Origin: Sphingopyxis sp. OAS728
Lineage (GTDB): Bacteria; Pseudomonadota; Alphaproteobacteria; Sphingomonadales; Sphingomonadaceae
Length of the DNA: 64,000 bases
NCBI RefSeq assembly: GCF_014873485.1
Contig: NZ_JADBDT010000001.1
Span: forward strand, 434,001-498,000
Reading direction: 5' to 3'
Shown: positions 35,061 to 43,816 of the stretch, one piece after another
Numbering within the stretch: the stretch's first letter is position 1
Layout: each line of letters opens with the position of its first letter
Position numbers and translations under genes: made by a program
The notes under the pieces: generated by a model
What the model was told of the DNA's origin: nothing
Databases searched by the model: none
What the model saw: the letters and a program-made list of their open reading frames with translations, nothing else

Positions 35061-37633
35061 CCACGATTGCGAGCCCCTTTTTTATCTCTGCCGCCCTTCG
35101 ATCCGAGTTCGATTCCATAATCCCCTATATTGCCATCATTTATTGCCTCTCCGGTTAGTGGATCGGTCGTGTAAATATCACCATTCGGAGCTATCCCCAC
35201 CCAATCATTGGGCTTCGCGCCGATACCATCCTTTATCTCGTGGACGCCATCCTTATCGATACCTACACTGTCGACTGGTCGGGTCCCGCGAGGGGCATCC
35301 GTCGGACGCGTGCCACGACGCCGATCCTCCGGCCGCGGTGCATCGCTTGAGTCATGAAGAACGGGTTCAGGAGGAACCATAAGGTCGCTAGGCGACCGCA
35401 CGCGACGTCCATTACGAATTCGGTCAGCCTGATCGCCCGATATCGTAGCGGACGCCCAAATCAAGGCTAGGCCCGCGGCGGCGAGGCCGCATTCCAATGG
35501 CCTGGCAGCACAGACGCGACCGGCTGCGACGGCCGCCCCTCGCTCGCCTTTCGGATCCGTTCTATTAATCGGGTCATTCCCCACGTAGGCGTATAAATTC
35601 ACCTGATCGTCATATCCGATGGGATCGGTCTGCATGAACCGGCCGAGCGTCGGCGAATATATCCGGGACTTGTAATAATACATGCCGATCTCGGGCAGCC
35701 AAGCCTGCCCAGTGTACTGGAAACGCCCAATGTTCCCAGGCTTGGGGATGCCATATTCGTCGTAGCTGTTGACCGCGAACGGATTACCGGCGGCGTCCGT
35801 GATCGCGATGACGCTGCCCTGATGGTCGGTATGCAGCCAGCGCTGGCCACCTGAAGGGCTGCTGCTTTCGTACCATATAACTGGATCGTCGACATTCTTG
35901 CCATGCATATAGCGGCGCAACATAGCGCCGCTGCCATCATATTCGGCAACGAGTTCATCGCCATCATGGAGGAACCGCGTGGTCGTGCTCCCGACCGTCT
36001 CGTAAAGGCGACCGAGCGGATCATACCGCAGCGTCGCATTCTTCGCTCCGCTCACACTGACCAACCGGTTCTCGGCGTCATAGACATAGGTCGTCGACCC
36101 GTCTGATGTCAGGTTACCGTTCGCATCATAGGTGAACGAAGCCGGTCCTGCGGCGGTATATTGATTGAGCCCATTCGCGGTATAATTGCGGTCGACATTG
36201 AAATGAGCGGTCCACGCATAGACGTCATTGTCGCGTATTTGCTGGGCCATCTGCGACGCCGGCGTATAGCCATAGCTGAACGCCACATCCTGTGCGGTCC
36301 CGCCAAGATTGTGCGACAGCGCACTCAGCCGGCCGACTGCATCATAACCGAAGCTTGTCACTGGTCCGAACCGGCCCGTCTGCAAGGACCGAAGTCCGCG
36401 ACTATTATACGCATAGTCGACCATGTTCGTGCTCCAGGCCACACCGCCTTGGAAAAGCGTCACCATCCGATCGAGACCGTCATAAGTATAGGAGGTCACC
36501 GCCGCATCATAACCGCCGCCAGCGCCGCCTGCGTCCGGCCAAGCCATATCGGTCCGATTGCCGTTACGGTCGAACCAGGAAGCGATCGAGCGCGACACGC
36601 CGTCCATTAGCGTGTTGGTATGAGCCAGCCTCCCGAAGCCGTCATAGGTGAAGGTTAGTCCCTCGCCGGTCGGGCTATCGAACCGGGCGTAGGTTTGGAG
36701 GCCCTGCAGGTCATATCCATAATAAACGTCACGCGTGTGCGTGGTCGCCAGGCCGGCTCGCTCGGGGACGACCTTGACCGTGTTACGGTTCAGCGCGTCA
36801 TATTGATAGGCGATCGTCGAGCCGTCACGCTTCCGTAGTGAGGTACGGTTGCCGTTAGCGTCATAGCCATATTCTTCGTAGTCGGTGACCGAGACGACGC
36901 CGGGGGTAGTCGGCGAGGGGAAGTTCCACCGTGTCTGGCGATCGAATGCGTCATATGTCATTGACGCTTTGTACCCGCGCGCGTCGGTCAGGCTCATGCG
37001 CTTGCCGTTCGGACTATAAGTGTAGGTCGCATAGTCTTCCTGCAGCACCGTCCCATACGCCTTCTGCACCTTCAGAAGCTGGCCCGCCGCGTCATAGCTG
37101 TTGCGGACGATGCGGTCGGGGCCGAAGCTTCCTTCGGTGCCGAGCGTGCAGGCGCTGGCAGGCAGGCTACCGTAGACAGCAGGGTTCATCCGTTGCGCCG
37201 TGCATTCCAACCGGCCCAGAACGTCATAGCTATACTGAACAACCGAGACCGGAAGATTGTCGGAGCCCTTCGATACCTCCTTCAACTTCCGGTTGAATGC
37301 ATCGTAACTAATTTCCACAGACGAGAGCACCGAAAAGCCCGTTGGACCCGATGGCCAGCTAGCCGGAGCTACCAATTCGGATAGCCAGCTTCCAAGCTCA
37401 CCCGTTTCCGTTTTCGTGAGACGGCCTGCTCCATCGTAAGTCAGGCGGGTCGCCGCATACGCCAGCGGACCCGCCCCATCCGGATCGGGTGCGATTGTAC
37501 CGGTCACCTTTCCGCTTGCGTCATAGCGAGTGGCGCTCGTGTAGGGTGATGGCGACGTCTGTGCCTGCGCGGCGACGCTGAGAGCCGCAGTGGCGAACGC
37601 GATCAGGCTGCGGCCCAGCTTAGGAAGATTCAT
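35042..37633 (-). CDS. RHS-repeat toxin, C-terminal half of split locus 3
   Basis: An 863-residue secreted protein with its own signal peptide ([16 protein letters not shown]) and a perfect AGGAGG 8 bases before the ATG. It begins where the middle of the unsplit RHS proteins would ([29 protein letters not shown]...ACTLG), continues with YD repeats very similar to locus 1, and reaches the core [20 protein letters not shown]. The ~166-residue tail holds a hydrophobic helix ([18 protein letters not shown]), a Pro/Arg-rich linker and a C-terminal motif, [27 protein letters not shown] recall similar endings among RHS toxins of unknown activity but cannot name the family safely. Confidence 0.88.
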   Translation of the reverse strand: MNLPKLGRSLIAFATAALSVAAQAQTSPSPYTSATRYDASGKVTGTIAPDPDGAGPLAYAATRLTYDGAGRLTKTETGELGSWLSELVAPASWPSGPTGFSVLSSVEISYDAFNRKLKEVSKGSDNLPVSVVQYSYDVLGRLECTAQRMNPAVYGSLPASACTLGTEGSFGPDRIVRNSYDAAGQLLKVQKAYGTVLQEDYATYTYSPNGKRMSLTDARGYKASMTYDAFDRQTRWNFPSPTTPGVVSVTDYEEYGYDANGNRTSLRKRDGSTIAYQYDALNRNTVKVVPERAGLATTHTRDVYYGYDLQGLQTYARFDSPTGEGLTFTYDGFGRLAHTNTLMDGVSRSIASWFDRNGNRTDMAWPDAGGAGGGYDAAVTSYTYDGLDRMVTLFQGGVAWSTNMVDYAYNSRGLRSLQTGRFGPVTSFGYDAVGRLSALSHNLGGTAQDVAFSYGYTPASQMAQQIRDNDVYAWTAHFNVDRNYTANGLNQYTAAGPASFTYDANGNLTSDGSTTYVYDAENRLVSVSGAKNATLRYDPLGRLYETVGSTTTRFLHDGDELVAEYDGSGAMLRRYMHGKNVDDPVIWYESSSPSGGQRWLHTDHQGSVIAITDAAGNPFAVNSYDEYGIPKPGNIGRFQYTGQAWLPEIGMYYYKSRIYSPTLGRFMQTDPIGYDDQVNLYAYVGNDPINRTDPKGERGAAVAAGRVCAARPLECGLAAAGLALIWASATISGDQADRIRNGRRVRSPSDLMVPPEPVLHDSSDAPRPEDRRRGTRPTDAPRGTRPVDSVGIDKDGVHEIKDGIGAKPNDWVGIAPNGDIYTTDPLTGEAINDGNIGDYGIELGSKGGRDKKGARNRGWGDDY

Positions 37634-37647
37634 GACACTTTCCTCCT

Positions 37648-39477
37648 TTACGGGCAGGTTGCGAGATTCGCAGCGGGCTGCGTCTCACTGATTTTACGAC
37701 CCAAGGAATCATAGCTGTAACAAGTGCGCAGCGTGACGCCGCCTGCCGTCACTGCGACCCCGCGCAGCAAAAGATTATCTGCGGTACCGTCAGCACCATA
37801 TTCATATGCGGTAGTTGCCTGCTGCGCCCCGCTATCACACACAGGCGTACTGCTTCCTGCCGTTGTCTGGCAGATCGTCTCCGTTGCGGGCATCCAGATG
37901 GGAGTTGCTTCGGGAACCAGTGCGCCGCTGGCATTTTTCACATAGGCATATTTCTGGACGTAGCTCCGTACGGTCAAAGGCCGCGAACTTCCCGCGTCCG
38001 GGGCGGGCTCCATCTTCGTCAGCAAGCCGCCGTGCGCGGGATCATATGTATAATTGGTGGTCGCGCCGCGCGCATCGGTTTCGGAGGCCGGCTTGTTGCA
38101 AGTCCGCGGGTTCTCGCAGTGGGTCGGATAAACCGCGGAATAGATCGTGACTGGCGAAAGCCCGGAGCCGAACTTCGGGCTGCGCTCGGCGACCGTGATG
38201 TTATTGCGGTTATCCCGGCCCAGATTTATGCCGCCCTGCTCCGGGTCGGTATATCCATAGACCCGATAGTCTCCCGGATGCGCCGAAACATGTGACCACC
38301 AGTTGCGAAGATTCTCGTCCGTGTATGTTGTCATCTGGCCGAAAAGCGTGTGGCCAGATACCTCTTTCACACCTCCAAGCGGATTCGTTGAAGTTGCCCC
38401 CATAAATGGCACATATCCACTATCGTCGATGTTCACCGAGTAGGTATAATTATAGGTCCCATTCGCATCGGTGATCGAACTTACATAACTAGTCTCTCCG
38501 TCGTTGGCCCCTGCTGCCGTATACGTGACCGATGAGCTAGGAATCGCCGTTTGGCGAACTACCACGGCTCCGCTCGAAATGACAATTTCCACTCCATCGG
38601 AGTAGCCTGGTTCGGTAATCTTGATTGATTTAAAAGCATCATTATAGGTAATATTTGCGGAAGGAAGCGCAGATACGGACGCACATTCTTGCTTAATGAG
38701 CTCGTTGCAAAAAATTTGAGATTTATTATAAGCTGTTATCTTTGTAGGTGAATTCCAGTTTACCGACCCCGCCATCGACGTCGGCGTTGCGTTGGTCCGA
38801 TAGAGGAATTGAATCCCGTAGCCGCGCGACGAGACCGCAAACCTCAGTCTGTCGATCCCGGCCGACAAACCGCCTCCAACGGGGACATTCACGATATCTC
38901 TATGGAAAGTCCACCGCTCGCCGTTCGCAAGCTCGATTTCATTGAACACTTCCGGCTGGTCTCCCATTGGACTCAACAAGCCGGTTGAGGAAACTACTCT
39001 ATTTCCCGAAGCGTCGTATATTGAACTGGCCCCCGAAGGGGGCGTGAATCTGAAAACGTTGGCTGGCCCAATACTCTTGCTATACCTAGATCCGTTCGGA
39101 TTGATGTAATCATAGCCCCCGGTTCGAAAATATCCTGATCCATCAGCAATGGTGGCGCCCGTCAGAATGCCAAACTCATTGATATATGACGATTTACCGC
39201 GCGGATTTGGCTGCAGCGCTCCGTTACTATTCCCAGCAGGTATAGCAAGTTCATAGCTCGATTTTAGAGCGGTTGCGCCTTCGCCAAAAGAAACGAGAGG
39301 AATGGAGATGCGGGCTTGGCCGTTCACCAAATCCACTCCCTTTTCATCAACGGTCTTAACAGGAGGATCGAATTGGCGGCCGGAATCCTGCGCGCAAGCT
39401 AACGAAGAAAAGAGTGTCGCGGCAATAAACGACGCGCCAATCAGCTTCGCGTCTCCACACAAATTCCTAGCACCCAT
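37648..39477 (-). CDS. RHS-family protein, N-terminal half of split locus 3
   Basis: A 609-residue secreted protein with a signal peptide ending FSSLACAQ. It matches the N-terminal half of the other RHS proteins: [20 protein letters not shown] at the start, [10 protein letters not shown] and [16 protein letters not shown] near 460, and it ends at [17 protein letters not shown], the point where the C-terminal half takes over. Its length plus that of the partner (609 + 863) equals the unsplit proteins (1476 and 1407). The two genes are 14 bases apart. A small YD protein lies 94 bp upstream. Confidence 0.88.
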   Translation of the reverse strand: MGARNLCGDAKLIGASFIAATLFSSLACAQDSGRQFDPPVKTVDEKGVDLVNGQARISIPLVSFGEGATALKSSYELAIPAGNSNGALQPNPRGKSSYINEFGILTGATIADGSGYFRTGGYDYINPNGSRYSKSIGPANVFRFTPPSGASSIYDASGNRVVSSTGLLSPMGDQPEVFNEIELANGERWTFHRDIVNVPVGGGLSAGIDRLRFAVSSRGYGIQFLYRTNATPTSMAGSVNWNSPTKITAYNKSQIFCNELIKQECASVSALPSANITYNDAFKSIKITEPGYSDGVEIVISSGAVVVRQTAIPSSSVTYTAAGANDGETSYVSSITDANGTYNYTYSVNIDDSGYVPFMGATSTNPLGGVKEVSGHTLFGQMTTYTDENLRNWWSHVSAHPGDYRVYGYTDPEQGGINLGRDNRNNITVAERSPKFGSGLSPVTIYSAVYPTHCENPRTCNKPASETDARGATTNYTYDPAHGGLLTKMEPAPDAGSSRPLTVRSYVQKYAYVKNASGALVPEATPIWMPATETICQTTAGSSTPVCDSGAQQATTAYEYGADGTADNLLLRGVAVTAGGVTLRTCYSYDSLGRKISETQPAANLATCP

Positions 39478-39571
39478 ATCTTTGCCCCCCTCTGGCTGGC
39501 GCCAGTGCAGTTACTTACGCTGCAGCCTCGCGATGCTAACAAGCATAAGGCCGTTCGGTCATATCCACATT

Positions 39572-39802
39572 CTAGGGCGGCGGCGCGTTGGGCGAGCCCG
39601 TCACTTTGACGTTTTGTCGATTATCGGCCTTGTCGTGCGTGTACTCCGTCTTGACGCCATTGTTCACGGTGCCCGTCCGTTCGACTGTCACGAGTCTCCC
39701 CTTTGCATCGTAGGTGTAGGTGACGGTTTCCGCGGCAAATGACGGCGATGCGCTGATGAGCATCGAACTCAGCGCGAGCAAATTTACCCGTTTTATTGAC
39801 AA
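39572..39802 (-). CDS. Small secreted single-YD-repeat protein, copy 3
   Basis: A 76-residue protein: signal peptide (LLALSSMLISASPSFA), then TVTYTYDAKGRLVTVERTG, VNNGVKTEYTHDKADNR and an end of SPNAPPP. It lies upstream of the split RHS locus on the same strand, the third instance of this arrangement. Its last third is closest to the lectin tail (QNVKVTGS). Confidence 0.75.
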   Translation of the reverse strand: MSIKRVNLLALSSMLISASPSFAAETVTYTYDAKGRLVTVERTGTVNNGVKTEYTHDKADNRQNVKVTGSPNAPPP

Positions 39803-40281
39803 CGGCCCCTCCGAATCGCTTTCACAGGAGCAATTTACCCCTCGACCCCAAAAGGCTATGTGCCAGATATATTGTAGGAAAGCCTTTTCTTACGGCCATA
39901 TCTCCTATTTCGTTGCCATATTGGATGCAATTTCCGCCTCCTTGGCTCACGCTATTTCGAATTTTATTCGCGCGTTCGGTCCCGAGTGCACAGGGTGCCG
40001 GCTGTGCGAGCCCGTTAGGCGCGCCGGTCGCACACAGCGATGGCGTCATGGTTGCCTTTCCGCATCCCCGCGGCAATGGCCGTCGAGCGCCACGAACCGA
40101 ATCGCCGTTGCGCATCAAACGGCTGCAGCTTTCCAGGACACACGCTCGCTAGCACACCTGCCGTCAGGCGCTCGGGTGTGTGCCAGCTCATCCGAAACCT
40201 CGCAGGATCAACTGCCGCCTCGCTACCGGATTGTGGACATCGAGTCAAAAGCGGCAGCAGGCCGCTGTGGGTTCAAATTGC

Positions 40282-40318
40282 CACTTCAAGCGAGTTATAA
40301 CAAAGGCGTGCTCGGGAA
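40282..40318. repeat. Boundary repeat copy at right island edge
   Basis: The 37-base segment contains GAGTTATAACAAAGG and GTGCTCGGGAA and matches 24846-24882 at 30 of 37 positions. It runs into the REP-like hairpin. Confidence 0.55.
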
Positions 40319-40359
40319 AGCGGGAACCCAGTAGCGACGGCCGAATGGGTTCCCGCTTT
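40317..40359. repeat. REP-like palindromic element
   Basis: AAAGCGGGAACCCA (40317-40330) and TGGGTTCCCGCTTT (40346-40359) form a perfect 14-bp stem with a 15-base loop. The right arm continues as TGCGGAAATGACG, the well-known dispersed bacterial repeat form GGGTTCCCGCTTTCGCGG. It may also stop transcription between island and chromosome. Confidence 0.7.
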
Positions 40360-40386
40360 TGCGGAAATGACGAAGGGGTTGTTTTC

Positions 40387-41475
40387 ATGAAGTTCCTCAT
40401 CGCGGCTTTTGCTCTGCTTGCCGTTCTCAGCACCCCCGCCACCGCCCAAACCGACGACGCTTACGCTCCGGCGCGTGCGATTGTCGCCGACATCGGCAAG
40501 ATCGTCACGCCGAACGGGGTGCAGGAAACGTTCGAGGTCACGCTCGGCGGCGCGCGACAGGTTGTGAACGTACGCGGCTCCGACCGCGGCAATCCGATCC
40601 TGATCTTCGTCCATGGCGGTCCGGGCGCGGTCGAAATGCCCTTTGCCTGGGCGTTCCAGCGGCCATGGGAAGATGTCTTCACCGTCGTCCAGTACGACCA
40701 GCGCGGCGCGGGTCGCAGCTATCCGCTCAACGATCCTGTGACGCTTGCGCCGACGATGACGGTCGAGCGCTACCGCGACGATGCCATCGAACTGATCGAA
40801 TTGCTCGGGAAGCGCTACGCCAAGCGCAAGGTTGTGCTGATGGGGCACAGCTGGGGATCGATCGTCGGCCTGTCGGTCGCGGCGAAGCGGCCCGACCTCC
40901 TCTACGCCTATGTCGGTGTCGGTCAGGGCATCGATTTTCGCGAAGGCGAAAAGGCCGGCATGGCGTGGACGCGCGCCAAGGCGCTCGCGTCGGGCAACGC
41001 AGAGGCCGTCGCCGCGATCGACGCGCTCGCCCCTTATCCGTCGGGCGATTTCACCATCGCCAAGGCCGATGGTTGGCGCAAATATGCGATCCCCTATGGC
41101 TCGCTCATCTACAACAAGCCCGACCTCAAATATTATTTTCAGACGCCGCGCCTGTCACCGGAGTACACCGAGACCGACCGGCAGGCATGGGGCAAGGGCA
41201 GCGAATTTTCGGTGACGACGCTCTGGCCGCGCCTCGCCAACGTCAGCTTCACGAAGGTGAAGAAGATGGACGTGCCGCTCGTCTTCCTGCTCGGACGGCA
41301 TGATTATACTGTCCCATCGCCTGTGGCGGCCCAGTGGTTCGGACAGGTTGAAGCACCCTCAAAGAAGCTCGTCTGGCTCGAACATTCGGCGCATATGCCG
41401 ATGGTCGAGGAGCCGGGGCATTTCTTTGCCGCGCTGCTCACCGACGTGCTGCCGCTCACGAAAGACACAAAATGA
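40387..41475 (+). CDS. Secreted alpha/beta hydrolase, proline iminopeptidase-like
   Basis: A 362-residue hydrolase of the S33 peptidase family with a signal peptide (FALLAVLSTPATA). The oxyanion region HGGPGAVE, the nucleophile elbow GHSWGS (Ser ~154), the acid near GRHDYT and the catalytic His at LEHSAHMPMVEEP are all present. Members release N-terminal proline or cleave other small esters and amides; the substrate here is unknown. The ATG at 40387 starts directly at the signal peptide. Its stop overlaps the next start by four bases. Confidence 0.85.
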   Translation: MKFLIAAFALLAVLSTPATAQTDDAYAPARAIVADIGKIVTPNGVQETFEVTLGGARQVVNVRGSDRGNPILIFVHGGPGAVEMPFAWAFQRPWEDVFTVVQYDQRGAGRSYPLNDPVTLAPTMTVERYRDDAIELIELLGKRYAKRKVVLMGHSWGSIVGLSVAAKRPDLLYAYVGVGQGIDFREGEKAGMAWTRAKALASGNAEAVAAIDALAPYPSGDFTIAKADGWRKYAIPYGSLIYNKPDLKYYFQTPRLSPEYTETDRQAWGKGSEFSVTTLWPRLANVSFTKVKKMDVPLVFLLGRHDYTVPSPVAAQWFGQVEAPSKKLVWLEHSAHMPMVEEPGHFFAALLTDVLPLTKDTK

Positions 41476-41822
41476 CCGCCTATCTCGCGCCGATCGGCCT
41501 GCTGTTCGTCTCGAACATCTTCATGACCTTTGCTTGGTACGGGCAGCTCGGCGCCGTGTCGCGTCCGGTCTGGCTCGCGGTGCTGATCGCCTGGGGAATC
41601 GCCTTTTTCGAATATTGCCTCGTCATCCCCGCGAACCGCATCGGCTATGGCGTTTATAGCGCCGCCGAACTGAAGACCTTGCAAGAAGTCATAACCCTGA
41701 TCATATTCGCCGGGTTCGCGGTCTTCTGGCTCGGTGAGAAGCTGACCCTGAACCATCTCGTCGGCTTCGGTCTGATTGCGGCGGGGGCGTTCTTCATTTT
41801 CAAGGGACCGATTGCGGTCTGA
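41472..41822 (+). CDS. DUF486 (DMT-superfamily) small membrane protein
   Basis: A 116-residue protein with four membrane segments (FVSNIFMTFAWYG, WLAVLIAWGIAFFEYCL, VITLIIFAGFAVFWLG, LVGFGLIAAGAFFIF) and the characteristic PANRIGYGVYSAAELKTLQE. It is the DMT/EamA-like family DUF486, function unknown. Coupled to the upstream hydrolase by an ATGA overlap. Confidence 0.9.
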   Translation: MTAYLAPIGLLFVSNIFMTFAWYGQLGAVSRPVWLAVLIAWGIAFFEYCLVIPANRIGYGVYSAAELKTLQEVITLIIFAGFAVFWLGEKLTLNHLVGFGLIAAGAFFIFKGPIAV

Positions 41823-41839
41823 CAGGATTTTACAGCGAC

Positions 41840-43012
41840 ATGGAAACCCGTGCCGGCGATCCCGGAGCCTTTGCCCGCTTCGACCTTAGCCGCGTCCCCT
41901 CACCCGCCTTCGTTGTCGATACTGCGAAGGTGCGCGCCAATCTGGCGGTGCTCCGCCATATCGGCGATGCATCAGGCGCCCGCGTGCTCGCGGCGCTCAA
42001 GGCCTTTTCGATGTGGTCACTTGGTCCCACCGTGACCAGCTATCTCGACGGCGTCTGCGCCTCGGGTCTCTATGAAGCCCGGCTCGGCCGCGGCGAATAT
42101 GGCGGCGAAGTTGCGACCTATTGCGCCGGCTATAAGGAAGCCGACCTGCCCGAGATCGCGGCGCTGTCCGATCATCTGATCTTCAACTCGCCCGGCCAGA
42201 TCACGCGCTTCCGTCCGCTGCTCGACGAATTGCGCGCGAAGGGCGAGACGTTCGACATTGGCCTGCGTATCAACCCGATGCACAGCGAGGGCGAGGTTCC
42301 GAAATACGACCCCGCGGCGCCGTGTAGCCGCCTCGGTTTCCCGATCAGCCAGTTGCTGCCCGAACATATGGAGGGCGTCGACGGCGTCCATATGCACAGC
42401 CTGTGCGAACAGGATTTTCCGCCGCTCCAGCGGACATGGGAAGCGGTTCAGCCGATGCTGCGGCCCTTCTTCAACCAGCTCAAATGGATCAATTTCGGCG
42501 GCGGGCATCATGTCACACGCGCCGATTATCAGGTCGACGATCTGATCGCCTTCCTGAAGCAGGTGCGGGCATCGACCGATTGCGATGTGATGATCGAGCC
42601 CGGCGAAGCGATCGCGCTCGACGCCGGAATCCTCGTCGGCGAGGTGCTCGACCTGTTCGACAATGGCATGCCGATCGGCATCACCGACATTTCGGCGACA
42701 TGCCACATGCCCGACGTGATCGAGGCGCCGTACCGGCCCGCGATGCTCGGCGAAGGCAGCGAGGGCATGCCGACACGCCTCGGCGGTCCGTCATGCCTCG
42801 CGGGCGACGTGATCGGCGATTACCGCCTGCCCGGCGGCGCACGCATCGGCCAGCGCTTCGCTTTCCTCGACCAAGCGCATTATTCGATGGTGAAGACGAA
42901 CACCTTCAACGGCGTTCCGCTGCCGTCGATCTGGCTGTGGGACAGCGAGAGCGACGAATTGAAGCTGATCCGCGAATTCGGTTATGAGGATTTCAAGACA
43001 CGTCTGGGGTGA
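41840..43012 (+). CDS. nspC: Carboxynorspermidine/carboxyspermidine decarboxylase
   Basis: A 390-residue PLP enzyme of fold type III (alanine racemase-like). PLP lysine is in AALKAFSMWS (Lys ~54); GGGHHVTRADY, EPGEAIALDAG and the catalytic cysteine region SATCHMPDVIEAPY follow. It removes CO2 from carboxy(nor)spermidine in the alternative spermidine pathway. The usual partner, carboxyspermidine dehydrogenase, is not adjacent, but an ornithine decarboxylase is 2.7 kb downstream. It follows DUF486 after 17 bp. Confidence 0.92.
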   Translation: METRAGDPGAFARFDLSRVPSPAFVVDTAKVRANLAVLRHIGDASGARVLAALKAFSMWSLGPTVTSYLDGVCASGLYEARLGRGEYGGEVATYCAGYKEADLPEIAALSDHLIFNSPGQITRFRPLLDELRAKGETFDIGLRINPMHSEGEVPKYDPAAPCSRLGFPISQLLPEHMEGVDGVHMHSLCEQDFPPLQRTWEAVQPMLRPFFNQLKWINFGGGHHVTRADYQVDDLIAFLKQVRASTDCDVMIEPGEAIALDAGILVGEVLDLFDNGMPIGITDISATCHMPDVIEAPYRPAMLGEGSEGMPTRLGGPSCLAGDVIGDYRLPGGARIGQRFAFLDQAHYSMVKTNTFNGVPLPSIWLWDSESDELKLIREFGYEDFKTRLG

Positions 43013-43019
43013 TCGCGCG

Positions 43020-43760
43020 TCAGAAGTGCGAGCCGTTGAAGATCAATGCAACGGCTCGTCCGCGCGCGTCGGTCGCGGCGAGTGCATTCCAGACGTCTTC
43101 GCACTCGAACCCGCACGCGATCGTCCGGTTCTCGTAACGCGCTATGATCTTGTAACGGCCTGCGGTGGCCTCGCGGCAAGCATTGGCCGTTCGAGCCTTG
43201 GCGAAGGCCGCATTGCGCGTGGCCTCATTGCCCTTGGTCGGGATCGCGCGGACGGCTGCCCGCGCCCCATCGGCCGTTGAGCAGAGATAGAGCTTGCCCA
43301 TCGTTGCCGGATCATGATTCAGCACGCCATCGGGCACAAATTCGGCAAGCCAGCGTTCGAAATCGGTACGCGGATGCTTGGCGTTCCCTGTCTCGTCGAC
43401 GATCCCGACAACCTCGGCGCCACTTGCGTTTGCCCCGCGATAGACAAGGTAAGTCTCGCTTCCCGGTGCAAGCGCCAGCGTCCGCCGCGCGACCACCTCC
43501 TTGATCGTGATCGTCGATTTCGCGTCGGGGCTGTTTTGCGTGCACCCGGTCGCGGCCAGCCCCTTGAAGAACAGGCCGGTGTCGATCGTGTGATTTCGCG
43601 GCGCCGGCTGCACGCCATAATAGGTTCCGAGCATCGTGCGCGCGGCCGCTTCGGTTGGACAGATGACGGTCGAAAAATCGCTCGGGATGTCGGTTTTCGC
43701 AGGCAGCGGCTCGCCGCCTCCCTGTACCGCCATCATCATCACGAGTGCTGCCAAGCTCAT
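43020..43760 (-). CDS. Secreted hypothetical protein
   Basis: A 246-residue protein with a short hydrophobic start (MSLAALVMMMAVQGGG), probably a signal peptide. It contains five cysteines (VICPTEAAARTMLG, GCTQNSPDAK, LYLCSTADGARAAV, and NACREAT/CGFECEDVW near the end). I recognise no family. It converges with nspC (7 bp between the stops). Confidence 0.7.
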   Translation of the reverse strand: MSLAALVMMMAVQGGGEPLPAKTDIPSDFSTVICPTEAAARTMLGTYYGVQPAPRNHTIDTGLFFKGLAATGCTQNSPDAKSTITIKEVVARRTLALAPGSETYLVYRGANASGAEVVGIVDETGNAKHPRTDFERWLAEFVPDGVLNHDPATMGKLYLCSTADGARAAVRAIPTKGNEATRNAAFAKARTANACREATAGRYKIIARYENRTIACGFECEDVWNALAATDARGRAVALIFNGSHF

Positions 43761-43816
43761 CCGACGCTCCCTTTTCGGTTCGAAGACAGGAGCTTATCGC
43801 TCGAAAGCGGACAAGG

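Larger units (their letters stand above)
39803..40386. other. Gene-free stretch at the right edge of the RHS island
   Basis: The first ~100 bases should hold the promoter of the small YD gene. Beyond that only unsupported short frames are present on both strands. A boundary repeat (40282-40318) and a strong REP-like hairpin (40317-40359) lie near the right end, after which typical chromosomal genes begin. I take this as the island's right margin. Confidence 0.5.

Noticed and set aside
39822..40248. Minus-strand frames of ~77-98 residues at the right island edge
   Set aside because: No ribosome-binding site or family; the sequence is probably intergenic or a degenerate repeat.
40262..40290. 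GTGGGTTCAAAT-x-GCCAC as a tRNA T-arm (possible attachment site)
   Set aside because: The stem does not pair as a T-arm and no acceptor or anticodon stems fit around it.
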